64,000 nucleotides of DNA from contig NC_089321.1 in NCBI RefSeq assembly GCF_036669915.1, positions 9,676,914 to 9,740,913 on the forward strand. The letters run 5' to 3'. Within the stretch, counting starts at the first letter, position 1, and each line of letters begins with the position of its first letter. The notes beneath the pieces are model-generated. The model had not been told where the DNA came from, did not search any database, and saw only the letters and a list, made by a program, of their open reading frames with translations. This DNA is from Pocillopora verrucosa. Its lineage: Eukaryota; Cnidaria; Anthozoa; Scleractinia; Pocilloporidae. A program made the translations under genes and the position numbers. This document shows, in pieces, positions 1 through 11,160 of this stretch.

Positions 1-395
1 TATGACAATTTTGAGTAAAAGGGACGAGAGAAATGTAATAAATCAGTAAACGGCAACCATTGGCAGGAGGCTGATCAAAGGGTGCCAATATAACAAAGCT
101 GAAATTAAAGAACGATTTTAGTAATTTGCAATGATGCCCACAGTCTTAATTAATAAACCCCTGAGTTGCCAGAAAAATAAACTGCCGCCACGAGGCTAAA
201 TTTTACAATCCCCTGCGCACGTAGGACACAAAGAAGTTAAATATACATACTGACACAACCGAAGAGCGATCGGTGTCAAAAAATATACAAATGTCTGAAT
301 CCAGGCTTGCGAAACTCGTTGTATCTCATGTCGATCTATTATGCACAAGAGCAAAACAGATTTCATAGACACAATTTCTTTAACGTATTTCATAC

Positions 396-581
396 CTTGA
401 AATTGCTGCTGTTTACCCAACCAACGAGACCATCGAGCAGTTTGTCGAAGCCAATGAACTCAATGCCATTAGAAGGAACACTTAAATAATTCGAGAAGTC
501 TTCTGCCGCTTTCAGCCTTCTTTGGGTATCTTGAGATGTAACAGCGGCTAAAATGCCTTCTAGGAATGCTATGTCTTTCAT
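396..581 (-). CDS. CLASP: CLASP microtubule plus-end protein, first coding exon (partial)
   Basis: CLASPs bind microtubule plus ends through TOG domains and promote rescue and stabilisation. Only the first coding exon lies in the window: it starts at the ATG at 579-581 and ends at a splice donor (AAG|GTATGA) after 62 codons; the rest lies beyond the left edge. The protein reads MKDIAFLEGILAAV..., then KLLDGLVGWVNSSNFKV. This matches the start of the TOG1 domain in animal CLASPs, where a DKLVDGLA-type helix is followed by a WVNSSNYKV-type motif. The phase-0 donor right after that motif supports the exon call. A CRE, an octamer-like site and a YY1-like site lie 280-330 bp upstream and probably mark the promoter. 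Identification is from recalled family similarity over a short exon; another TOG-array protein is possible but less likely. Confidence 0.75.
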
Positions 582-1239
582 TTCCGTTTCCTAAGTAGAA
601 CACCTGAATTGGAAATAAGTAAATTTCCACCAAGAACGATCTTGCAATATTTCACTTTCAAGCCACTTCGAACCGCATTGCGGTAGAGCAGTATAGGATT
701 CGTGACTTCAAAGTAAAGATAGCGCTGTATGACTGACAGCCATCTTACTTAACAACTTCCTTCATGTATCAGCTACGAAACAGTTCTTAAACAAGAAGAT
801 CCACGATAGTTGACCCCGTTTTTTTCCACCCAAAATTTTCTACTTAGGATACAAACGATTCCGCCGCCATTTTCAAGTCCAACGAATGCGAGGTGATGAC
901 GTCATGCAAATAAAGAGAGAATTGGAAACTAATCAGAATTCAAACGAGTCACCAACTGAGGAAAATTATTACTACAGATAAAAAAGCCAAAATTATAATA
1001 TTATCTTCGAATCTTTTCCACCTTAATTTACCTCAGTTAGTATCTTTATATCCATAAGAAATGCCTCTACTACTGAAAATTTGAAAACTTTAAAATGCTG
1101 GTTTCAATAAAAATACAAAAACAGTGGTCACACAAGTTGGTCACACAACGCTTCAAGTAACGCTCACTTTAAACTAGCAGGTAGCTTGTGTTCTCAGATC
1201 TCCTCGAAATTCGCATCTAAATCATATTTTATAGCATTC
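582..1239. other. CLASP 5' region and AT-rich intergenic DNA
   Basis: Apart from the promoter motifs at 861-911 I see no coding exon, RNA gene or repeat here. The stretch is AT-rich with no long open frame. Confidence 0.4.
861..911 (-). promoter_or_regulatory. Probable CLASP promoter: CRE, octamer-like and YY1-like sites
   Basis: A perfect palindromic CRE (TGACGTCA, 897-904) overlaps by one base an octamer-like ATGCAAAT (904-911). A YY1-like GCCGCCATTTT (864-874) lies between them and the CLASP start at 581. CRE and YY1 sites are typical of TATA-less core promoters. The role is inferred from motif and position only. Confidence 0.45.
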
Positions 1240-1510
1240 CCTAAGACACTAGTGTCTAAAATCGTACACTTTAGTCCAAATTGGTCACTAGTGTCAAAAT
1301 TAGACACTGGTATCCAAAAGCGGAGACTAGTGTTAAAAATGGAACACTAGTGTCCAAAACTGAATGCTGTTTAAAATCGGACACTAGACTCCAAAGCGGC
1401 AAGTGTCCGAAATCGGATACTAGTGTCTAAAATCGGACACTAGTCTACAAAGTCGGACACTTGTCTCTTAAAGTGGACACTAATACCTAAAATCGGACAC
1501 TATTTTGTGT
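1240..1510. repeat. Degenerate ~23-bp tandem array (GGACACTAGTGTC motif)
   Basis: About a dozen diverged copies of a unit of roughly 23 bp, with core CGGACACTAGTGTCTAAAAT, follow each other. The core is itself palindromic (ACACTAGTGT). Copies differ at several positions, so the array is old. No open frame crosses it. Confidence 0.7.
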
Positions 1511-3386
1511 GAATTTTACCCTGATGTCAAAAATTGGAAACACTGAGACGCTGTGTTTTCCTTTCGTGATATAGAAAGGTGTTCTTTTTGGATTTTGTTG
1601 TATATTAAGTTAGGGTTTAGTTTTCTTGTTTCTCACATCGTTGGGATGAAGAGTTACGAATCACGCCGTCAGTGTTTCAAGAAAGTAAGAAAATGCGAAA
1701 ACATGTAACTGAAGTTCGTTCTCTATAGTTTCGAACCGGGTCCTGCTTGAGGGAAGGTCATCATTCAATTACCAGTGCATTCAATTCATAATGATAATTG
1801 AACTGAGTGGAGTGCCATTTGGTCCGAAATTATACGCATGATTTCATAATCAAACGAGCGCACAGCGCAAGTTTGATTTTAAATTACATGTATGATTTCA
1901 AACTAAATTTCATGGCACGAAGTTCACAAGTATTTTTATTCAGCACAAATATTTTATTGATCCAGTATATTGAGCTGGTTTGTAAAAAGATGCAAAAGTT
2001 GCATGTCCCTCATTTTTCTGCAATTGGACTGATTTCTTTAAACAAGCCTCGAAATTTGATTGGCTGTTGTGTTTTAGTGAAGCTGTCTCATTGGCTAGGA
2101 AAAGGATGCGATTTAGAGCATGAAATGGTGCGATTTGATAATAATTCGCACTAGTAAGAGCCAATCAGGTTGCAAGGATCACAAGTGATTTCAAAATGAA
2201 TGTGAGAAAGCGAAATACATTGACGTCGATTGAATGAGATGTAAAGTTCGTAAGGAAAGATTTAATAGCTCGCGCACCAAGAATCCCGCCCCGGGAATCT
2301 CGAGATAAAGAGGGAAGAAGTTAAGGTGGCACTCAGTGATGGTATTTATCCGCTCACAAATCCACGCGGATTCTACAATTTTAAGACCTTTTGTTTATTC
2401 ATCCCAAAAATGATCTAGCTCTAAGTCCGTACCTTTTTGAGTAAACTAGTGATCTACTCATTTTCCATTTAAACTTGTAGACTGATGAGGCAATTCCACT
2501 GTTACATTAATCGATTTAAATCCTTTAATTCCTGTACCGTATCAAAATTACTTCGCTAATTTAGAAATATTAATTAACATTAAAGATTACGATTATAATC
2601 TTTTGGTAATAATCCACATATTCAGTGGAAAATACAGAGAATGTTTTTTTTGGGCTACAAGTAAAGTATTGAGCCATCTTCAAAGAAACAATGATCTTTC
2701 CCGCATTTTTTTCTCCATGGCTTCGGACTGTAGGTGAAACTTGGAAAATCTGTGAAATAAAGAAATGAGATTAACGAAATAAGTAGATCCGAGCGGTATC
2801 TATTTATTCAGGATTACTTATGTGTTTCAAAGCAATAGCCGTCTCCTCGCCCCAATCCTTTTTCTAATCTTAGGCGAGAGAGGTGAACTAATGTAATCGA
2901 TATAATGTTAAATGATAAAATTACAATTATAGTTAATCTACAATATCGTAAGGGTTTCCTTGTATTGGTGTCGAAAAAAAAAAGGAATGGAAATATTATA
3001 TTATTTTAAGTCATTTAATGCAAATTATAAAAAGGGCAGGTTGATTACTTCGTACTCCTTCTTGGTGGTCTTATCTTAAAGGTTGAGTTTGGTCACGTTC
3101 TTCCTGTGAGTTTGGCCACTTTCTCCTAGTGAGTTTAATCACGTTTTCCTCGTTGTGATCGTGAGGTTGACATGGAACTCGTGATAAGCCATGTTCTAAA
3201 TTAAGTTAATTTCTTAGTCCAGGAAGAGTAAATCTCCCTGGTAATAGGTCGCGTTCGACACCTTTGTGTTCCCAGAGGTAATTTAAGGTGTAAACAGGTG
3301 ATGCCCCTCATGTTTCGCAACCAAAAGCAATTTGGGGGCGGTACTTGTGAGCGCCTTTCTTCTTTAACTCTTTTGACTAAGATGTT
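1511..3386. other. Gene-free AT-rich stretch
   Basis: No supported exon. Short open frames on both strands (for example 1807-2154 and 3201-3398) have no recognisable domain or splice context and look like chance. The block 1810-2200 resembles interspersed repeat sequence, but I found no second copy in the window. Confidence 0.4.
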
Positions 3387-3819
3387 GTTATGTAACAATC
3401 TTTAAAGGTGATTTTCTATTAAGATACCCTTTCAGGTGTAAATAATACTCTGAACCAAGGTTATTTGTAATTTTCATATTATCGATCTCGTTTCTGTTCT
3501 GGTCGATCTCAACCGTAAAGATACGAAAATTAAGGTAGAAATTGATTTTGTAACTGCGTAAACAACTCGAAGGTGCATACTCAGTATGTGGGAACTGTAA
3601 GACGTTGTCAAGCGTGATTCGCTAGTTGAGATGGTACGATGACGACACAAGAAGATTGACGGCTTAGAAATGTCATCCGCAGTGTCCCCTTTATAAGCGG
3701 AGACTCTAGTTTTCCCTTTTAGATAGAAGCTAGTCCCCGTTGTATCAATTTATGAAGAGAGAGAATAAAGAATAATTAACCTACCAAACAACGAGTGTTA
3801 GAAAATTTACTCCTAACAA
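3387..3819 (+). mobile_element. Possible solo LTR of a retrotransposon
   Basis: The stretch starts TGTTATG and ends CTCCTAACA, so it has TG...CA ends. Inside are a TATA-like CTTTATAAGCGG near 3690 and a poly(A) signal AATAAAGAATAATT near 3766, in the order expected for an LTR. I see no clear target-site duplication, primer-binding site or second LTR. Low confidence. Confidence 0.25.
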
Positions 3820-5467
3820 TAAAAATGAATCCAAATTTATTACTTAGCTGTCCGCCTGATACGGTACAAGACAAACACTTTTAATTTGTTCGTCCGTGTC
3901 CAGACCCTTTCCCAAAGCTTTTTGCTCTCTCAGTTTTTGAGGGCAAAGCCATGGGAACTAGAGATAAATTTCATAAAACAGGTTTCATTGTGTTCATGAA
4001 AGCGCTACGGATTAGATGATGGTAAGCTGATTGACCTTCAAAATCATCAAAGGCGATGACAAAAAATAGACTTGTCGTTTACTGGGGAACTGTTTAAACT
4101 TGGAACAAATTAGCAGAAAATTTGTTCCCGAAGACTTACCATGTCCTCCTCCATTGCTTTGTTTATCAAAAAGTTTAAAATCGTCTTCTGTAGGAGTCCT
4201 ATAGGAAACATGAAAGGATCGTTTCGACTCAATTCATTCATTCATTCAAAATCCTATCAGAATATCAAAACTACATCAAAATTGGACCACGCCCATCCTA
4301 AAAAGTGCTCCCGTTACTGTATTATCTACCAATAACAAATTACCAATCGTTTTCGTAGAAATAGTCGACTTCATCCAGGCAAATATCTTGTCCTTCGCCA
4401 ATCTAGAATAGAAATATAGAACATAACTACAGATGAAATAAATGGAAAACAGTTTGATGCTTACCGAAATAAAAGAAACCCAATGTAGGAATTGTAAGCA
4501 AAAGCAAAGCTATGATAAAGCGTTTTTTCTATGAGTTTCTTACATTCAAACCCAAAGTTATCATACAGGCTAATCGGAACAAAGAATGACATCATAATGA
4601 GCCAATAAGAATTCATCGTAGAAAAAAACCAAGCTGCTTGAACTAAAGGGCAGGAAAACGGAAGCAACCAAGACGCAAATGGTTTTAGTCTTGCATCTGA
4701 TCAGACCTGATTTGTAGAAGGATGGCACCAGTTTTCTGGACTAATCATTGGGAGAAGCAAAACAAAACCGAAGTAATCATAGACAAATTTCCACTTTTAA
4801 TTTCAAATTTCTATTTTAGATGGTAAATGATTCGCACCGAGATCTGCCACATGAGCTTGATATCACAGCGAGCTCTCATTTCCCAGTTTAACCGGTCCTA
4901 AAGGAAGGAAATAAAGAATGACTTAACTGTTACAAATAAACCTTATAATGGCTTGAGTTCTTTTAAGCGCGCAGGGGTGAAGCATCGAGGCGCGAAATCT
5001 GAAGATTAAAGGTTCGAGTGCTCGTGGAGGATTCGAGTATTGTCTTTGTTCTACGCTTGTGGAAAAATGATTGAAATATTCCTTCGTTGTAACATCATTT
5101 TTTTGTTTTTGATAATCGTCGCAAGGGTGAACTTACAACATCAAACGCTCCACGACGTCAGGGCGTTGGTAGGGAGGTCGGGCGCTGCCTGTGACCCCTC
5201 CTACATTATAGGATTGTAAAGACTCACGAATCTGAACAACATACCAAATTGTACAAATACACAAGGTAGAGTACAAATATCACGCAATATTTGGACAGTT
5301 GGTTATTTTGTACTTAAAAAAAAACATGTTTGACTGGTCGCGTTCTATGCCTCTCTATATATCTGCTTCACTTTCCCCGTCCCATGGGAAATGCGCATTA
5401 AGTAAAGCAGTTATTAGACGTTTTGGTGTGAGAAATCGCTGAGTATTTCTTCTTGTTTTAGCCTTGC

Positions 5468-5498
<31 letters not shown>

Positions 5499-5548
5499 CA
5501 TACTCAGCGATACTACACACCAAACCGTTTCATGAGATATATGTATTT
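3820..5548. other. Gene-free stretch
   Basis: No supported exon or repeat. Short open frames at 4141-4335 (+) and 4461-4667 (-) lack any recognisable domain. Confidence 0.35.
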
Positions 5549-5991
5549 ACTCGAATAAGCACCTCCCTTGAATAAGCGCTGCACTGGGAAAAAGTTAATA
5601 GGCGCAGAAGAATTCTTTCACCAGCTGCGCTGCAATGCTTCGTGCGCATTTGGATTTCTCGAGGGAACCAGGTGCTAATCATTTTGTGCGAAGGGTATGC
5701 GCACTCCCACGCTGGAGCTCGTAGACTCATATTAAGAATGGGTCAGTGTGATCAAAGTTGAGTTACGACACTTCTGATAAGGCAACTGAAAAGTGCCGGA
5801 GGAGACGAATGGTGACAGTCAAAAGATGCCTCGTTCAGTTTTAGCACAAATTCCGCACAGAAGGAAATGTACCGTTAAATTTCAAGAAAAACATTTTTGA
5901 ATAAGTGCAGCACCAGATAAATGCCACCCTCGAATAGCTCTGCATTTCGGGCGCGTAAAATAAACATAAGCGCTGCAGCGCTTATTCGAGT
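5549..5991. mobile_element. MITE-like element with ACTCGAATAAGC inverted ends
   Basis: The left end reads ACTCGAATAAGC (5549-5560) and the right end GCTTATTCGAGT (5980-5991), a perfect 12-bp terminal inverted repeat. GAATAAGCGCTGC-type subrepeats occur inside both ends. At 443 bp with no coding capacity it fits a non-autonomous DNA element. Related AATAAGCACCC text occurs near 11490. Confidence 0.6.
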
Positions 5992-7021
5992 CAACATTGT
6001 AAGCCTAATGCGGTGTTAGATCCTCTATCTGCTGATCCTTCTTCTGATCCCTCCTCCCACTGAAGAGTTTTACCCATTCGTTGTACTTACAACGCTGTTT
6101 TTTCTGCTCCGTTTCGATTTCCTTCGTTTCCTCTCCTTTGTGGATGGTGGCTTGGTTTCCCCGCGATTCTGAGCTCCTGAAAGTCTTTTTAAACAGAGTA
6201 AAGGGATACAGGGCAAGGCTTTCTTCAGACTACAAAATATGAGAACTAATGTCCAACTGAGGAAACTGAAAAACTAGCAAGAATAAATTAATTGTTTCAG
6301 TATCATATATCTTTAGGAAGTGTGATTTGTTACAACGGCATTGTAAGTTGTATAAATGATACGTGGTACAAATTGTGGACGAGATTCAAAGTAGAAGGAA
6401 TTGACGGCTATGCTGTTTCTGATGCTGTCGGAACTGAAGAAAAAAACGAAATGCAAAACTGGTGTGTCATGGATTTGAATATAATCGGATCCACTCACCA
6501 TTAATCGAGAAAAATGATGGTTAAAAGTTTGCACATTAAAAGCACCTTCAGATCTTGTCTTTTTAGCTTCACCCACCTCTCCTACGTGTGTCTGCCATCT
6601 TTATATTTATGACTAACGTAACAGCCGTTTGTTTAAAACGTTGAAGTTGCCAGTTATAGGAACAGTGTTTTCGTGCGTCATCCGTGATTCAATTTCCTAG
6701 CTCTCGTCAATTTTGGCGCATTTAAGCGCGCGTTGGTAACTTAACGTATTTGATACCGTTAATTTCGTTGAAACAATCGACAGAGAACTCTCGTTTTGGT
6801 CTACAAAAGGAATTCGAGGGCTGCAATTGTAATCAACTCATTGAGAAAGATGAGGTTGATGTAAAAATTTGTAGATAAAGACTCAAGGGGTCGTAACTTG
6901 AAAGGACAATTTCAACAACGGGAGGAAGTATTCAAAAGTTTTACAACCGAACGCGCTTTCAGAGTGATTGCAAACAAATGCGTGCGCTCCGGCCAAATTT
7001 GCGCTCTTGTAATTTAGCAAC
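5992..7021. other. Gene-free stretch
   Basis: Two overlapping open frames on opposite strands (6292-6504 + and 6313-6576 -) have no recognisable domain or splice context. Nothing else is supported. Confidence 0.35.
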
Positions 7022-7262
7022 CAGGGCCGAGTTGTTTGTAGTCTGGTTAAGATGACCCAGGGTTATTGTGAAACCTGATTTCTGAGCTGAAAGCTTTAAA
7101 AGAAAATTCAGTACAATTTATTTGTCTGCAATCTGATAACTAGATGCTTTAAAAGGAGTAGAAAAAATTATCTTATAGAGGTTTTTGAACAAAGAAATAG
7201 AGAAACCCAGAATGAAATTTAACCCTGGGTTGGCGCTAATCGGCCTTCGAACAACTGAGCCC
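7022..7262. mobile_element. MITE-like element, family C, copy 1
   Basis: A 240-bp element begins AGGGCCGAGTTGTTTG and ends TTCGAACAACTGAGCCC, so its ends are inverted repeats. Its interior (CTGAAAGCTTTAAAAGAAAA, later an AACCCTGGG block) is repeated in diverged form at 18051-18297, confirming a dispersed family. Confidence 0.65.
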
Positions 7263-9087
7263 AGCACATTGCAGTCCAGTCCAGAATTCAATTAATAACA
7301 TTTAAAACACAATCGTCGACTTTCCCTGAGAATATCCTCGATTGGAATGAAAAGAAGCTGGCGTGTTGAGCGTGGTCTGGGACACGAGTTTGATAACAGC
7401 ATAGGAACTCATGAGGAGATGCAAAAGAGGGAACTGTGGATGGCGTAAATCCCTTGGAGACTTAACAAACAAATCAAAGTACGCCATTGGAGCAACAACC
7501 AACAGCGTTCTGAGATATTTGAGGCTTCATGTAAGAATGTGAACTGCCAAATATTCACCTTCTAATATGTTGTAGACGAGACACTTGGTACAAATGCATT
7601 CGCGCAAAATTCGGTTCCCGTCAGGCGCGGAACCAGAAATGTTTTATAAGGGAGGTCGAGGGAGGGGTCTATACTTTGATTCCTAAAACGTACCATTTTG
7701 TTAACACCAGTGCGTAAATGAGCTAAGAAATATTTTGAGGCGAGTTAATTAAATAATTCTAGTCGAGTATTGATAAGCGATTCTGTCATCTGAAGAACTC
7801 TGGTTTCGGTCCGATGAGGATCTGCACTCTCCGGCCTACCCCACTGCCAAATCACGACATGAAAACACAATTAAGTTCTTGCTGAATTTAGCACGAAATG
7901 AAGTAATTGCAAATATTAGTAGCAGTGGGTATGCTTTCACGAAGTTGTTCCCTATCGATCTAATGGTAAATTTAGTGACTGTTGTGAGGGACATGAAACG
8001 GTGATGTGCTTAGGCAGGGGTTGCATCGGTCCGACGGATAATGAGCCTCTCTTTCGCCAGACGAATAAAGGGGTTAAGTTTCGAAGGACACTTTGGTGCT
8101 GCGTCGGTGAGGGTATAACAAGATAATTTGGCACTATTAAGTGGGTTTATAACGCAAATTGGCCACCGTAAAAAGCTTCAAAGTCGACGTGTGTATGCGT
8201 CTTTCGCCAGAACGAGGACATTTCTTCAGCAAATCCGAACCCTGGTGAAAATATTGGATGATCCCCGAGGTTACCTAGATCTACGATCATATTGCCTGAT
8301 GCAGTCGATGCCGGTGTCCAGGCAGTAAAAGAAACCCATTGGGCAACGCAGTGTTGCTCAAGCTGTCGCTATCGTGATTTCGAGGCATTTCCTCTGTAAT
8401 TGCCAATCGGAAATCCCTCCAAGGATAAGCCAATTATCACCCAGAATCGCGCCGGTCCCCGGTAGATCACGCCGGAATCGGCACGTGAACCCCGCTTGAA
8501 TAGCACGCATGAACCCGCAAATAACGCGCCAGAAATCTCGCTTTCCAGAAAGTTTTGAGTGAAGTCGGCAAAATAAGACAAATACAGGCCCTTTGCTTTC
8601 CACGTATTTTTATTCATAATAAGTTATAGTTATGAAGTTAACTCAACTTAACGGTGGTATTCCATGCGCACAAACAATTTGTAGATTGTAGTCATGCAAC
8701 AATCTTCAATCATCAAGACCAAGATCACGGCGCAGTTAAAAGCATGACCACTGTCATCGCGGGAAGCCTTACGTTACCAAATTTTCAGACACTTCCAGTC
8801 CCTCCTTAGCGTGAGTAAAAAAGATATCTGTAATTCAAACTACGCATACACGAGGTATTACACGCAGCTGTTGATTTGGTATTGTCACGCAACCCACTCG
8901 CGTGACAAGACCAACCCATGGCTGCACAGAAGACAAGTAAATGTATTCATACTTAACCACCCTACAAACAAACCCTAAAATACAACAGCGTCGAATTGTT
9001 CAACTGTAATCAACCCATGAAGACGGTACAAAAAATTAGTGTTAGGAAAGGACGTTGCTTGTTGGAACCGAATAATTATTTCGAAAG
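7263..9087. other. Gene-free stretch with a GC-richer island
   Basis: No supported exon. The block 8358-8617 is richer in CG than its surroundings and is open in two minus-strand frames of about 81 codons, but neither shows a domain or splice sites. It contains two related CGCCGG-bearing segments and may be repeat-derived. Confidence 0.35.
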
Positions 9088-9700
9088 ATGAGGAAAGTTC
9101 GTTTCCAAAAAACCGGTCCTTTTCGCTCGAAGTCCAAAATCGGAAATTTCTTCAAAGATAAAAAATTAAACTCTCCCGGTGCTTTTTTTTTCATTCAAGA
9201 ATATAATTTCAGCAAAATTGAAAGCGTTGAATTTTGCTCCTTACCTGCAAGAAATCAAATTCTCTCTTCAGTCTTCAGTAATTCTTCAAATCGCTGGTTC
9301 TCGCCTGTATTTTGTATTTTTCTTTCAACAGAAAATCTTCATTTTACTTCTCGAACGTTTGGTCAATTTTCGGTTTCTTTGAGGCGTTTTTCAGGAAGTT
9401 TCTTCCTGTCTTCATTTCTTCTTCAACTTCATTTTCTTCACAAATTTTTCTTTCTTTCTCTTTACACAACCTGGCTTCTTTCTTCAAAACTTCCCCTCTT
9501 TCTTACTTCATTCTCTCTGCGAATCGATCTTCGCTTTCTTTTCCCTTCTTTTCCCCGATCTTCCCATTTCATCTTCATTTTCTCCCATGTTTTCTAACTG
9601 AATTTATTCGCTTCAATCTTCGATAATCCTTCTGTCTTGCACTACTTGCAAATTTCGCGATAGGAGTCTTCGCTCTTCGAAATCTTCATTTTCATGCTTG
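9088..9700. other. Strand-asymmetric pyrimidine-rich (TTC/CTT) tract
   Basis: The plus strand is strongly biased to C and T (TTCTTC, CTTTC runs), especially 9390-9600. It leaves a 169-codon frame open at 9088-9597, but the translation is only Phe, Ser and Leu runs with no domain. I treat it as a homopyrimidine tract, not a gene. Confidence 0.5.
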
Positions 9701-11160
9701 TTTCTACCCTGTCGCAAAACAGAACTAAGTTAACATCGACAAGCGAACTAAACATTGCACTTTATTTCGCTAAAAACTGACTAAAATACTGCGTGAAACA
9801 CGCCTTAGAAAGTCAACCCAAAAAGTGGCACATCTTAGTCACTCACACGTGAAGAGCACTGACATATTTACAATACCAAGATGCTCTGGTGAAATTTCGG
9901 TGACTTCGGTTAATGAAACCAACAAAATGCTAAATTGCAGGGTCCATCTAAATCAGAGTGCTGATTAAGCTAAACTATCAAATGTCATTTTCAGATTGCG
10001 TTTGGAACGCGCCTTCGCAGGATTCGATGAATGTGCAGCGCGTCTTAAATGCGTTCGGAAAGCGCCTTAAAAATGAGAGAATAAAATAAGTTCGTTGTAC
10101 TACAGATCTCACATGTTAACAATGATGCAATCTTCTGGATATCAGAATTACATTAGCGATAGCAAACTTGAACCAAGAATCACTTCAAACTTGCGTCCTC
10201 TTCCAGTACTTGCGTCACTAAACAGTTTGATTGACAAAGTTAAAAAAAGCAAAACAAAAAAACTTAAAAACAAATTCCTACAAAGATTTAACTCACAGTT
10301 GCTCGACGTGCTTTTAGTGTAGTGCACAAGGACAGTATGTAAAACAATATTTTTCGGGTGCTACAATCACTCGATGCTTATTCAATTCCTGACTATCAAC
10401 CTCTAATCAACCCAGCTCGTGTTACTAGCCAATGGTATCTAAAAGTGATGACACATATCCTCGATATATCCTACATAAATTGTCTGGTCTTCAGAACATC
10501 ATCCCTGCCTAAGTTGTATATAATATCGCGTTAGGTAGAGTTATAGCCTGCCAGCATACAGGCTTTGTCAACACAATGTCACTCAGCTTGCATCACTTGA
10601 TTCAGTAACGACCTGTGGAGCATAAAACTTTCAGTCAGAGTAAATTCCAAGCAAATTAAACATTGGCCTGTTCCAGCTGAAGACTCTCACCATGTTGCTC
10701 CCAAGATTAATTTATAAATTCTCCATACTGTCCTTCATACATTCAGTGTAAATTGTGCCGCGAGAATTTTATATTAAATCATTCAAACTTACACACTAGC
10801 TTTATGTCTTCTCATTACACTTCTTGATAATGTATAAATCATTACTGTAGGGGGAGATAATTCTCCAACCTATGATGCCTTATTAACACCATAAAATACC
10901 TGAAATGTCTGTCTCACCTGGTCAACTGTCATTTTTTTTAATTCAAAGATAATTCTTGTGTCTCAAAGTGTCAAGATATTGCCATCACTTATCGTCACAA
11001 ACATGTACATCTAAGCACAAAACTGTGCAGTGTGCAGATATAATCACTCCAGCTTCTTTGTCTTGGTATCACAATATGTTTTCTATTAAAATACTGTTAT
11101 TTCCAAAGTGGACAGAACATAGGAGTAATGCCACAGAAGAAGTTTATTACCAAAACTTAC
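9701..11160. other. Unassigned; probably contains the TRA2 last exon and 3' UTR
   Basis: TRA2 exon 7 ends at 11161 in phase 1, so at least one more exon lies here on the minus strand. Two acceptor-like sites (ahead of 10915 and of 10681) are possible, but neither gives the SYSPRRY-type end seen in other TRA2 proteins, so I leave the last exon unresolved. No other gene is supported. Confidence 0.35.

Noticed and set aside
8358-8617. Two overlapping minus-strand frames in a CG-richer block
   Set aside because: Neither has a recognisable domain; the block is more likely repeat-derived.
9088-9597. 169-codon plus-strand frame as a gene
   Set aside because: The translation is Phe/Ser/Leu runs from a homopyrimidine tract, with no domain or splice context.
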